Part shown: one piece after another, positions 15,253 to 22,731 of the stretch
Layout of the letters: each line of letters opens with the position of its first letter
Numbering within the stretch: the stretch's first letter is position 1
Source of the DNA: PMNU01 sp035479375
Lineage (GTDB): Bacteria > Patescibacteriota > Saccharimonadia > Saccharimonadales > UBA4665
Direction of reading: 5' to 3'
Length of the DNA stretch: 46,871 nt
Assembly: GCA_035479375.1 (NCBI GenBank)
Contig: DATIIT010000011.1
Span: forward strand, 1-46,871
Translations under genes and position numbers: made by a program
Notes under the pieces: model-generated
The model's input: only the letters and a program-made list of their open reading frames with translations
What the model was told of the DNA's origin: nothing
Databases searched by the model: none

Positions 15253-15939
15253 ATGATGGCACTCACCGAACCACTAGCCCAACTCTTTACCCGCTCACGC
15301 CTCATGATTTTAGATTTTGCCGACATCCCCCAGGACGCCCCAGATGAAGAAAATATCCAACATTTCTTTGAGGCCTGCGCGCAGCGCGGCCAGAACCCCC
15401 GGCTGCCGGGAAACCGCCAGCAGTTCAATAACCGCATGCTAGAAGCCACTGGCGCCCGTTACCTGGTGAGCCGCTACGGCGAAGACCGCGCGGCCATGCT
15501 TACCGGCTCGCAAATTGCCAAAGAAGGGCGTACGCTCCATATGGGCATAGATATTTTCTCGCGCGGCTTAGAACCGGTGTTTGCGCCATGCGACGGTGAA
15601 ATTGTGCGTACTGGATTTGAGGATGAAGCGCACAGTTATGGACACTATCTTATACTGAAACCGGCCGCCGACATTGGCGCATATATTTTTATGGGCCACT
15701 TATCCAAGGGCTTGCCGGCATTAGGTGCGGTGCGCGCCGGCCAGCGCATTGCCACGCTTGGCGACTACCACGGCAACGAAAACGGCGGATGGTCGCGCCA
15801 CCTGCACCTGCAGTTTATCTGCGAGTTGCCGCCAGAAGGGCAGACGCCAATCGGCTACTCCAGCCGTGCCGCATTCGCCGAAAACAGCCACAAATTCCCC
15901 AACCCGTTCGGCTTCCTGCCTGAGTGGCGGCCAATCTAG
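15253..15939 (+). CDS. M23-family metallopeptidase-like protein
   Basis: 228 residues. The LytM/M23 zinc site is visible: H-M-G-I-D at about 95-99 (H-x-x-x-D) and H-L-H-L near 182-185 (H-x-H). The lysostaphin-like core beta strands lie between, with G-H-L-S-K-G-L-P at about 140. The family cleaves peptidoglycan cross-bridges. There is no evident signal peptide, which is unusual for a wall hydrolase, so it could be cytoplasmic or exported otherwise. Starts at 15253 or 15256 are equally possible (M-M-A-L). It follows the GNAT gene in the attenuated unit and overlaps the next, convergent gene by 4 bases. Confidence 0.8.
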   Translation: MMALTEPLAQLFTRSRLMILDFADIPQDAPDEENIQHFFEACAQRGQNPRLPGNRQQFNNRMLEATGARYLVSRYGEDRAAMLTGSQIAKEGRTLHMGIDIFSRGLEPVFAPCDGEIVRTGFEDEAHSYGHYLILKPAADIGAYIFMGHLSKGLPALGAVRAGQRIATLGDYHGNENGGWSRHLHLQFICELPPEGQTPIGYSSRAAFAENSHKFPNPFGFLPEWRPI

Positions 15940-16430
15940 CGCCGCCGCCTCTCCCCCTTCTGGAACAACGCGCGCTGCGTCCACAAAAAACACAAGCTCA
16001 CCAGCGCGCCGGCCGAGACCACCAACGCGTCGGCGTTAGACAAATAGTGCCATGCCCGCTGCGCCTCCATAGTGTGCTTGAGCCCGGGCGGCAGCAGCGG
16101 CACGGCCAGCAACACCAGCAGCGCCGCGGCGGCCACCGCCGGCAGGATGTTCACCAGGCCTTTGATGCGCCCATGCACGCTAAACACCGTTACCACGGTG
16201 GTGACGGCGGCCGGCGCCAGCAGCAATAACAGCTGCACGCTCATTTTACTCACAGCGTTGACGTGCGCGCTCACTAGCTGCAAAAAATTGTTGGCCTCCG
16301 GCGCTACATATTGCACCAGCACCGCGCCTAGGCACAGGCTCAAAAACACCAAACTGGCATTGACGCGCAGCACCAGCAACACCAAAACTGGCGCTGCCAG
16401 GGCGATAATGAGCGCGATATTCTGGTTCAT
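15936..16430 (-). CDS. Hypothetical four-helix membrane protein
   Basis: 164 residues. Hydrophobic segments are at about 5-22, 26-45, 62-82 and 92-112, with a fifth at about 130-150, separated by short polar loops (H-G-R-I-K-G near 87, H-T-M-E-A-Q-R-A-W-H near 120) and a basic C-terminus (K-G-E-R-R-R-R). No enzyme motif is visible. It is an inner-membrane protein of unknown role, between the M23 gene (4-base overlap of ends) and DUF192/rimK. Confidence 0.65.
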   Translation of the reverse strand: MNQNIALIIALAAPVLVLLVLRVNASLVFLSLCLGAVLVQYVAPEANNFLQLVSAHVNAVSKMSVQLLLLLAPAAVTTVVTVFSVHGRIKGLVNILPAVAAAALLVLLAVPLLPPGLKHTMEAQRAWHYLSNADALVVSAGALVSLCFLWTQRALFQKGERRRR

Positions 16431-16439
16431 CGTAACTTC

Positions 16440-16445
16440 ATAGTA
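16440..16445 (-). promoter_or_regulatory. -10 element of membrane protein gene
   Basis: TACTAT on the minus strand, 9 bases before the ATG at 16430; no clear -35. Confidence 0.4.
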
Positions 16446-16457
16446 ACAGGAGTGTTG

Positions 16458-16871
16458 TTAAAACGTAAGCGTTTCGCCTGTGTGGATGCCGGCGCGTGCG
16501 GCCTCGCCCGAGTTGAGCTCAATAACATATTGGGCCGGCTCGGGAGGGCAAAAGGTGTCCGGAAAGGTGGCCGGTGACACTTCAGGCTCCACGTGCACCA
16601 CCTGCTTCTGGGTATTGAGCCAGATGATGTCCAGCGGGAACTGCATATCCTTCATCCAAAAACAGCGCGGCGCCTCTGTAGGGAAGGCAAACAGCATGCC
16701 GCTGCCCTCGGGCATTGAGGCGCGGCCGCCCAAGCCTTTTTGCTGCCCCTGGGCAGTGGTGACAATTTGCAGGTGGTAGCCGTGGCGCCCGGCTTGCAGC
16801 GTGGCCATGCCGTTACCCGGGCCAAAAAAACGCACAAACGTCAGCACCACTAACAGCAGCAGGGCGGCCAT
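16458..16871 (-). CDS. DUF192 family protein, membrane-anchored
   Basis: 137 residues from the ATG at 16871. A TTG at 16952 would add 27 residues but overlap rimK by 59 bases, so I prefer the shorter form. The N-terminal hydrophobic segment (M-A-A-L-L-L-L-V-V-L-T-F-V) is a signal anchor. The DUF192 core follows: G-L-G-G-R-A-S-M-P-E-G-S-G-M-L-F-A-F, then C-F-W-M-K-D-M-Q-F-P-L-D-I-I-W-L, and a C-terminal V-I-E-L-N-S-G-E-A. The family is small, extracytoplasmic and of unknown function. It follows rimK by 22 bases. Confidence 0.82.
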   Translation of the reverse strand: MAALLLLVVLTFVRFFGPGNGMATLQAGRHGYHLQIVTTAQGQQKGLGGRASMPEGSGMLFAFPTEAPRCFWMKDMQFPLDIIWLNTQKQVVHVEPEVSPATFPDTFCPPEPAQYVIELNSGEAARAGIHTGETLTF

Positions 16872-16893
16872 AACACCGTACGTTAAGACAAAA

Positions 16894-17799
16894 TTATGCG
16901 CCGACGCGGTCTTTGCGGTTTCGCTGCTTGGCGTTTTGCTCAATATACTCAATTATTTTCCCTGCGATGTTACGCTTGGTGAGCAATTCCGGCGTCTTGA
17001 TGCTGCCGGACGAATTAACTTCCAAAACGAGCGGCCCGCGCGTGGAGCGCATCATGTCTACCGCGCACACTGGCAAGCCCATGGCTTTGGCGGCTTTAAT
17101 GGCCGTGCGCTCTTCTTCCGGCGTCAATTTCACAATTTTGCCCACGCCGCCCTGGTGCGTGTTGCTGCGGAAATCGTCGTCCAGGCTCTGGCGTTGGATG
17201 CTGGCCACCACTTGGCTGCCCACGACGAGCGCACGCAGGTCGGTGCCGGCTGATTCTTTGATAAACTCCTGCACCAAAAAAGTCACGCCTTCTACATAGA
17301 AGGCCTGCATTACGGCTTTAGCGGCTTTGTTGGTCTCGGCCAGTACCACGCCGTTGCCGTGGGTGCCGCGGGCAACCTTGACGATGAGCGGCGCGCCGCC
17401 AGCTTTTTCAATAACGTCTTCGAGGTCGGCAGTCTCCCGCGCAAACACCGTCTTGGGCACGCCCACGCCAGCTTTAGCCAGCAACTGGTACGCCCGCAGC
17501 TTATTGCGCGAGCGGTCTATGGCAATGGATTTGGCCGTGGTGTACACATCCTGCATCTCAAACTGGCGGACGATGGCGCCGCCGTACTTGGTGTAACTTT
17601 GGGCGATGCGTGGGATGATGGCGTCAAAGCCTTCCAGCACTTTCCCCTTGTAGTACACCACCGGGCTGCCCTTTTCGATGGTCATGTAGCACTTAGCGTA
17701 GTTGATGACCTTGACCTCGTGGCCGCGGCTGATGGCTTCTTCTTTGAGGCGCTTGGTGCTGTAATTGGCTGCGCCCTTTGATAAAATAGCGATTTTCAT
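16894..17799 (-). CDS. rimK: RimK-type alpha-L-glutamate ligase (ATP-grasp)
   Basis: 301 residues, matching the family in length. The N-terminal domain starts M-K-I-A-I-L-S-K-G. In the ATP-grasp core, D-R-S-R-N-K-L-R-A-Y-Q-L-L begins near 93, P-L-I-V-K-V-A-R-G-T-H-G-N-G-V is the lysine and glycine loop near 137, and V-L-E-V-N-S-S-G-S-I-K binds metal near 264. RimK adds glutamates to the C-terminus of ribosomal protein S6, and relatives modify other peptides or cofactors. Its ATG overlaps the stop of a RimB-like retropepsin gene (ATGA), a pairing known from RimABK systems, which supports the call. Confidence 0.92.
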   Translation of the reverse strand: MKIAILSKGAANYSTKRLKEEAISRGHEVKVINYAKCYMTIEKGSPVVYYKGKVLEGFDAIIPRIAQSYTKYGGAIVRQFEMQDVYTTAKSIAIDRSRNKLRAYQLLAKAGVGVPKTVFARETADLEDVIEKAGGAPLIVKVARGTHGNGVVLAETNKAAKAVMQAFYVEGVTFLVQEFIKESAGTDLRALVVGSQVVASIQRQSLDDDFRSNTHQGGVGKIVKLTPEEERTAIKAAKAMGLPVCAVDMMRSTRGPLVLEVNSSGSIKTPELLTKRNIAGKIIEYIEQNAKQRNRKDRVGA

Positions 17800-18278
17800 G
17801 GTTGGTTCTCCTGGCCTAGTTCGAGCTGGTTTTTGCGGCGTAGTTCTTGCTCTTCTTGGCGCAGGACCTTGCCCAGCGTCACATCAACAACAAACTTACC
17901 CCTGAGCACATTGCGCCCAATGAGCACAGGGTACACCTGTGTGCTTCGGTCGGCAAGCGTAAAAGTCGCTTTGATGCGCCGCTTTTTGAGCACCACGCTG
18001 AGCTTGATTTTGTAACGCTGCTGCCGGTGCCCGGTGGAGCTAGTGACGATGTCTTTGTCAAACGCGTCAAAATACTTCTTTTCTCCGGTGTACGCCGGGT
18101 GGCCGGGCCCAAAAAAGGTAACCGCCAGCCGCCCGTCTTCTACTTCGGCGTACGAAACCCACAGGGCGGACGTGCGCGCCCCGCTGTCGATGCGGGCGTA
18201 TATGTCAGGGGAATCAATCTCCGGAAATGAGATTTGCTCCGCCCGTCCCAGGACTTTCTTTGGTTTTTGCGGATCCAT
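17796..18278 (-). CDS. RimB-like retropepsin-type protease (ATP-dependent zinc protease family)
   Basis: 160 residues from the ATG at 18278, selected because a -10 box lies 6 bases upstream. Catalytic-type motif A-R-I-D-S-G-A-R-T-S-A-L (about 35-46) corresponds to the D-T/S-G-A of aspartic retropepsins. V-Y-P-V-L-I-G-R-N-V-L-R-G-K-F-V-V-D-V lies near 122-140. In other bacteria RimB counteracts or tunes RimK glutamylation of S6. Coupling to rimK by a 4-base overlap suggests a joint function. Confidence 0.85.
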   Translation of the reverse strand: MDPQKPKKVLGRAEQISFPEIDSPDIYARIDSGARTSALWVSYAEVEDGRLAVTFFGPGHPAYTGEKKYFDAFDKDIVTSSTGHRQQRYKIKLSVVLKKRRIKATFTLADRSTQVYPVLIGRNVLRGKFVVDVTLGKVLRQEEQELRRKNQLELGQENQP

Positions 18279-18284
18279 ATGTTT

Positions 18285-18290
18285 ACTATA
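18285..18290 (-). promoter_or_regulatory. -10 element of RimB-like gene, overlapping upstream stop
   Basis: TATAGT on the minus strand contains the TAG stop of the ATP-grasp gene (18286-18288). It lies 6 bases before the ATG at 18278. Confidence 0.5.
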
Positions 18291-19638
18291 CCTCAACAAT
18301 GTGCGCTTTTAAGAAACTTACAACCGAGCGGGTGGCCGCTTCCAGCTCCCCTTGGTCATTAAAGCCTGCCCCTTTTAAGAAAATGTTACACAATTTGAGG
18401 TTGGGTTTGGACGGGAAACCAGGGGAGCGGAACAACTGGAGCATAACGTCGGCATCGGCATTCCAACGGGGTGAGCCGTCAATCTTTTGCAGGCCTTCGG
18501 GCGTACGGCGATAATTTCCGGTGGTCACTGCGGTATCAAAATAGGCCTGTGCACCACCCATATTAAAGAGTATCACGAACGACTGCGGCCCCTGCCCGGT
18601 CGCGCGGTGCTGCGGCCCAGGGCTAGCGCTATCCAACTCATACGCTTCCCCGGCAAGTTCCAGAATGTGCTGCAGGTATAGTGGCACAGCCTCCTGCTGC
18701 TCGTTTATCAGGGGCAATAGCCCGGTGGTGCGCGCGTTAACCTCTAGGGCATACACTTGCTGCCGGGAGTCTACCAAAAAATCGACGCCAAATATGCCTT
18801 TATATCCTGCGGCTTGCAGCTCGTTGCCAATGATATGGACAGCCTCCTTAATTTGCGCATCGACCCGCTCCGGCACATCCTCCACCAGGCGCCCGCCGCA
18901 AAAGAACATGCCTCCCCGGCCTTCTGGGCGTAATAGTTCGGCGTTCCTGACGAGTTGCTGCTGCACCGGCCCCAAGGTGAGGCCGCCGCGCGTAATGCAG
19001 ACCTGTATGCTTCGCTCAACGCCGGCTATAAACTGCGAGATGACGCAGTGGTTTTTGCCTGGCCGCTCTGCCTTAAGCAGCCCCAGCGCCCGCTGTAGGT
19101 CGTCGGCCGTGCGGATTATGAATGTCCCGCGGCCTCCGCCGGAAGCCTCATCCTGTATGACAAACTGCGGCCCAAACATCGTGGAATACTGTTCGTAGGC
19201 TTCTGTTGGCCCGCGCGCAAACAGCTCGGCGCTGGCTACGATTACGAAGCGGGGAAGGCGCAGCTTGTTGGCAAACAGCTCCCTAAAAACCCGCTTATTC
19301 TCAAAACGGGCGTATTCGGGCGAGTGGGCAATAAACCGGCCATAGCCCAAAGGCGCCGGCGCGTGCATTAACCGGTAGGGTACAAACCGGTAATCCGGGA
19401 GCTGCGTAGTTGCCAGCCGCCGGAACTTTGGCGTCTCCATGATCTGTTGCGTGGTGAGCGGCTCCACCTCGCCCGGCTTAAAATGCATGTCAATCACGTA
19501 GTCGGCGGCAAAGTCGCGGCTGCTGGCGCACACTATCTTATAGTTCGTAAACCACCGCTCAGGCCCCAGCTTTGACCAGACGGAGGGCCCCACGGCGGCA
19601 ATCTTCACCTCTTTGTCGTAGTGTACTCCAAGACTCAT
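18286..19638 (-). CDS. ATP-grasp domain protein
   Basis: 450 residues. The centre is an ATP-grasp fold: F-V-I-Q-D-E-A-S-G-G-G-R-G-T-F-I-I near 152 (Gly-rich loop), H-C-V-I-S-Q-F-I near 190, and G-I-F-G-V-D-F-L-V-D then V-Y-A-L-E-V-N-A-R-T-T-G near 285-310 (metal-binding E-x-N). The N-terminal 120 residues and the C-terminal 100 are unrecognised. Such enzymes join an acid to an amine or thiol through an acyl phosphate. It lies upstream of the RimB-like/rimK pair and divergent from an unknown helical protein. Substrate unknown. Confidence 0.8.
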   Translation of the reverse strand: MSLGVHYDKEVKIAAVGPSVWSKLGPERWFTNYKIVCASSRDFAADYVIDMHFKPGEVEPLTTQQIMETPKFRRLATTQLPDYRFVPYRLMHAPAPLGYGRFIAHSPEYARFENKRVFRELFANKLRLPRFVIVASAELFARGPTEAYEQYSTMFGPQFVIQDEASGGGRGTFIIRTADDLQRALGLLKAERPGKNHCVISQFIAGVERSIQVCITRGGLTLGPVQQQLVRNAELLRPEGRGGMFFCGGRLVEDVPERVDAQIKEAVHIIGNELQAAGYKGIFGVDFLVDSRQQVYALEVNARTTGLLPLINEQQEAVPLYLQHILELAGEAYELDSASPGPQHRATGQGPQSFVILFNMGGAQAYFDTAVTTGNYRRTPEGLQKIDGSPRWNADADVMLQLFRSPGFPSKPNLKLCNIFLKGAGFNDQGELEAATRSVVSFLKAHIVEV

Positions 19639-19643
19639 ATGCG

Positions 19644-19649
19644 ATAATA
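19644..19649 (-). promoter_or_regulatory. -10 element of ATP-grasp gene
   Basis: TATTAT on the minus strand, 5 bases before the ATG at 19638, in a 42-bp divergent intergenic region. Confidence 0.5.
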
Positions 19650-19680
19650 CTACATATTTAATGGAGTTCTATCAACAGAT

Positions 19681-20646
19681 ATGTCACCAGACGTGCTTGC
19701 TAGTATTGTGCGGAAGACGTACTTCAGCCGCTTTTCGGAACTTGAGCTGGACTACAAGCTGCACTTCGCGTCGCGGTTGTATACATGGGGAGGTGATGCG
19801 GAGGCGGCCCAAAAACTAGCGGAGCTGCGGCCGGTGGTCTTACCCGCCACCCATGCCGCACGGCTTGCGAACCTGCAAGGGATGGCGGCCGAGCTTGGCC
19901 ACAAAAATTTTGTCCGTGACATCAACAACTACGCTACCCGTAAGCCTTACTTCGAGAAATACCCGCAGTTGCTGCTCCTGCACAACATGCTGTTCCGCAT
20001 CCGGCGCTGGGAATGTATATATGGCGTAGACGAGAGGGCAAGTTTGTTCCAGATTATTCCGGAGCAGGAAATCAGGGCGCTGCTGCGCGCGCTCGCCCGC
20101 GACGCTGAGGCCATCACCATATTGTCTACCTACGCCGTAAACGCTTTCTACATGTATGAAAACCTGTATGCCCAGGCTGGCGACATCATTGACCTGCAGT
20201 ATTTATTCAACCTGAAAGACCACTACGGGACGAGCCCGAAAGACCTCCAGCTGCTGCTGTATTTGTATACGCACTGTATCATCGGGGAGACGCTGTTTTA
20301 CTTCTCGCCCGTGCGCCGGCATGCCGACGTCTACCACGCGATGCTGGTGGACGCAGAGCAGATCATTGCCAGCCAATACCAATTCATTACCCTTGATAAC
20401 AAATGTGAATTTTTGGTATGTGCGCGCGTTTGCGGCTATACAAGCGCACTGGCCGCAAAGATATATGACGAGGCTGGCCACTCCCTGAACAAGGAGAATT
20501 TTTTAGTGGACACCATTAACAAGGTCATCAATCCCATGAAACAGTCCTTGCTCATGTCCGAGCACTGCAACGCACTGTTTATTATGAGCACGTCCGCGCC
20601 GCGCTTTCAGGTAACGCCAATTGGCAGCGGGCGCCGGGCTAGTTAA
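19681..20646 (+). CDS. Hypothetical helical protein
   Basis: 321 residues, not recognised. It is rich in Leu, Tyr and His and mostly helical, with no signal peptide. Aromatic-rich stretches (N-A-F-Y-M-Y-E-N-L-Y-A-Q near 158, L-L-L-Y-L-Y-T-H-C-I-I-G near 190) and paired His-Ala segments (V-R-R-H-A-D-V-Y-H-A) suggest a helical repeat or an iron- or substrate-binding helical bundle, but no family motif is clear. It is divergent from the ATP-grasp gene, so it may act with it. The end overlaps dnaJ by 8 bases, tail to tail. Confidence 0.6.
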   Translation: MSPDVLASIVRKTYFSRFSELELDYKLHFASRLYTWGGDAEAAQKLAELRPVVLPATHAARLANLQGMAAELGHKNFVRDINNYATRKPYFEKYPQLLLLHNMLFRIRRWECIYGVDERASLFQIIPEQEIRALLRALARDAEAITILSTYAVNAFYMYENLYAQAGDIIDLQYLFNLKDHYGTSPKDLQLLLYLYTHCIIGETLFYFSPVRRHADVYHAMLVDAEQIIASQYQFITLDNKCEFLVCARVCGYTSALAAKIYDEAGHSLNKENFLVDTINKVINPMKQSLLMSEHCNALFIMSTSAPRFQVTPIGSGRRAS

Positions 20647-21751
20647 ACCAGCCTTTTTTGCCCGGGTCGGTGTGGAAGGCCTCCAATAATTCCTTCTGGT
20701 GCTTGGACAGTTTGGTGGGCGTGTCCACCACCACGGTCACGATGTGCGCCCCGCGCGCGTCTGAGCGCAAGTGCGGCACGCCGTGGCCGGACAGCTTAAA
20801 ATCTGTGCCGCTCTGCGTGCCGGCCGGGACTTTCATGCGCACCGGGCCGTCCACGGTGGCTACGTCAATTTCGGTGCCCAGCGCCGCCTCCACCATGCCG
20901 ATGTGCTCCTCGCTTAAAATAAGGTCGCCTTCGCGGGTGAATTGCTTGTGCGGTTTGACGCGGACGTTGACGTACAGATCGCCCTTGGGCGCGTTGGCTG
21001 CGGCTTCGCCATGCTCGCGCAAGCGGATGACCGCGCCATCGTCGATACCAGCCGGGACTTTCAGCGTAATGGCCTGCGCCCGCTTCTGCGTGCCCTTGCC
21101 GTGGCACATCGAGCACACCTTTTCCGGCACTTTGCCCGTGCCCTTGCACGTGGGGCAGACGCTGGCCTGCTGGATGTTGCCAAAAATGGTGCGCATCACC
21201 TGCACCACTTGGCCGGAGCCTTTGCAGGTGTCGCAGGTTTTGAGTTGGCTGCCCGGCTCCACGGTGGTGCCTTTGCAGTGCTCGCAGGTGTCGTCGACGT
21301 TGATGTGCAGCTCTTGCTCAGTGCCAAATACCGCATCCTCAAAAGAGATTTCTACGCGCGTTTCCACATCCCGGCCGCGGCGCGGGCCTTGCTGGCGCCC
21401 AGCATTGCCGCCAAAGAAGTTGCCAAAGATGTCCCCCAAGCCGAGGTCGCCAAAGTCGAAGTTGACGTTTTGGCCGTTAAAGCCGCCGGACCCGCCGCCG
21501 GCAAACGGGTCGCCGCCTGCCCCGCCGCCGGCGCCACCTACGCCAGCGTGCCCAAATTGGTCGTAGCGCTGGCGCTTGCTGGGGTCTTTTAAGACTTCGT
21601 AGGCCTCGTTGACTTCTTTAAACTTGGCTTCGTCGCCACCCTCTTTATCTGGGTGGTGCTGCACGGCGGCGCGCCGGAAGGCCTTTTTGATTTCGTCGGC
21701 GCTGGCGTCTTTGCCAACTCCTAACACTTCGTAATAATCGCGTTTACTCAT
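20639..21751 (-). CDS. dnaJ: Chaperone DnaJ
   Basis: 370 residues. The J domain has H-P-D at about 33-35, then a Gly/Phe-rich linker (72-115), four zinc-binding C-x-x-C-x-G-x-G repeats (C-E-H-C-K-G, C-D-T-C-K-G-S-G, C-P-T-C-K-G-T-G, C-S-M-C-H-G-K-G) and the C-terminal substrate domains. It stimulates DnaK ATPase and delivers unfolded proteins. It is the last gene of a dnaK-x-x-dnaJ unit, and its ATG overlaps the stop of the preceding gene (ATGA). The C-terminus (D-P-G-K-K-G-W-F-N) carries the usual K-K-G-x-F. Confidence 0.97.
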   Translation of the reverse strand: MSKRDYYEVLGVGKDASADEIKKAFRRAAVQHHPDKEGGDEAKFKEVNEAYEVLKDPSKRQRYDQFGHAGVGGAGGGAGGDPFAGGGSGGFNGQNVNFDFGDLGLGDIFGNFFGGNAGRQQGPRRGRDVETRVEISFEDAVFGTEQELHINVDDTCEHCKGTTVEPGSQLKTCDTCKGSGQVVQVMRTIFGNIQQASVCPTCKGTGKVPEKVCSMCHGKGTQKRAQAITLKVPAGIDDGAVIRLREHGEAAANAPKGDLYVNVRVKPHKQFTREGDLILSEEHIGMVEAALGTEIDVATVDGPVRMKVPAGTQSGTDFKLSGHGVPHLRSDARGAHIVTVVVDTPTKLSKHQKELLEAFHTDPGKKGWFN

Positions 21752-22125
21752 GAATTCCCGTTGCTTAATACAATTGATGGCGTGCTCAAGACGCTCTGCA
21801 GCAGCTGGCCGGCGCGGGCGACGTCGCCCTCGGGCTGCGGCGTGTTGAGCACCACGTACACCTCGTGCAGACGGCTTTCTTCCCAGCGCACCACCAGCTC
21901 AAAGACTTGGTGCCGGCCGTGGTCGTGCTGCAGCCACACCACACATTTGGGGTTGGCGTAGGCAAAGCGCAAAAACTCTTTGCCGGTGGCCGGGTCGCTG
22001 CGCAGCGTGCGCTGGTTTTCCGCCCAAATCTTCTGCGCCACGGCAAAGACATCGGCGCTGCCCACCACGTGGACTTGCACGGTGAGCTTGTCGGCCTTAG
22101 GCTGTTTTTTTAAAAATCCAAACAT
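21748..22125 (-). CDS. Hypothetical protein in dnaK-dnaJ operon
   Basis: 125 residues from the ATG at 22125 (M-F-G-F-L-K-K-Q); an ATG at 22146 would overlap the preceding gene. Not recognised. It looks like a small alpha/beta protein: beta stretches L-T-V-Q-V-H-V-V-G, C-V-V-W-L-Q-H-D and H-E-V-Y-V-V-L-N alternate with a helix A-Q-K-I-W-A-E-N-Q. It is tightly coupled to dnaJ by a 4-base overlap, so a chaperone-related role is plausible but only inferred from position. Confidence 0.65.
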   Translation of the reverse strand: MFGFLKKQPKADKLTVQVHVVGSADVFAVAQKIWAENQRTLRSDPATGKEFLRFAYANPKCVVWLQHDHGRHQVFELVVRWEESRLHEVYVVLNTPQPEGDVARAGQLLQSVLSTPSIVLSNGNS

Positions 22126-22135
22126 ATGGTTATTG

Positions 22136-22729
22136 TCACCCGCCATATCCCATTTGTCTATAGATTGCTAGCTCGGCCGGGGCAATGCGGCCAACGCCTG
22201 CCGCACCAATGGCCATTACGCCAACCAGCTGCCGGTAGTCTGCAGGGTTAGGTATATGCTCACCCCTATCAAAAGCTTCACGGCTTTCTCGTAAACATAG
22301 CACCTGCAGTGCAGGTTTGTCATTGGCCGTGAGACTTACTTCATGATCGTGGACGGTGACTGCGCTATCTTCCCAAAAGGGAAAATCGAACGGCAGTGCA
22401 TACAGGAAGTCCCTTACTTTGACCACTGCTGAAGCGTCCTCAGCTGGAGCCTGCTCGTGCGCCAGACCTTCTTGCGAAGGAACTGGAGGGCTAACAAGAC
22501 TTACCGTCCCCGCCACAACCAATCCCGCTACCGACCTATGCCCCCGCCAAATGGCTAGCGTGGGCAGTTCATTGGGAGTAGCATTCGGGCCAGCGGGCAT
22601 AAACCACAAGCTTTCACTAATTGTTATAAGCCTATTACTGCTACGCCGACGCTCAGCTGCAGTTTCGTGCAGCAGCTCGGCATAGCCGCGGATTTGTCGC
22701 CGCGAATCTCGGGGAACGGTAGCGCGCAT
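22136..22729 (-). CDS. Hypothetical protein following dnaK
   Basis: 197 residues, not recognised. The N-terminus is Arg-rich (R-D-S-R-R-Q-I-R-G, E-R-R-R-S-S-N-R). The middle has beta-like stretches (L-P-T-L-A-I-W-R-G, S-V-A-G-L-V-V-A-G-T-V-S-L-V) and an acidic loop. The C-terminal region (D-K-P-A-L-Q-V-L-C-L-R-E-S-R-E-A-F-D-R-G) is partly helical. The ATG is 2 bases after the dnaK stop, so it is co-expressed with dnaK under HrcA control. No function can be assigned. Confidence 0.6.
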   Translation of the reverse strand: MRATVPRDSRRQIRGYAELLHETAAERRRSSNRLITISESLWFMPAGPNATPNELPTLAIWRGHRSVAGLVVAGTVSLVSPPVPSQEGLAHEQAPAEDASAVVKVRDFLYALPFDFPFWEDSAVTVHDHEVSLTANDKPALQVLCLRESREAFDRGEHIPNPADYRQLVGVMAIGAAGVGRIAPAELAIYRQMGYGG

Positions 22730-22731
22730 GG

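Noticed and set aside
7001..18278. Identical 5' coding ends of the PH-domain and RimB-like genes (about 16 bases around ATGGATCCGCAAAA)
   Set aside because: The proteins share only M-D-P-Q and differ after that. A match of this length is not surprising by chance in 47 kb.
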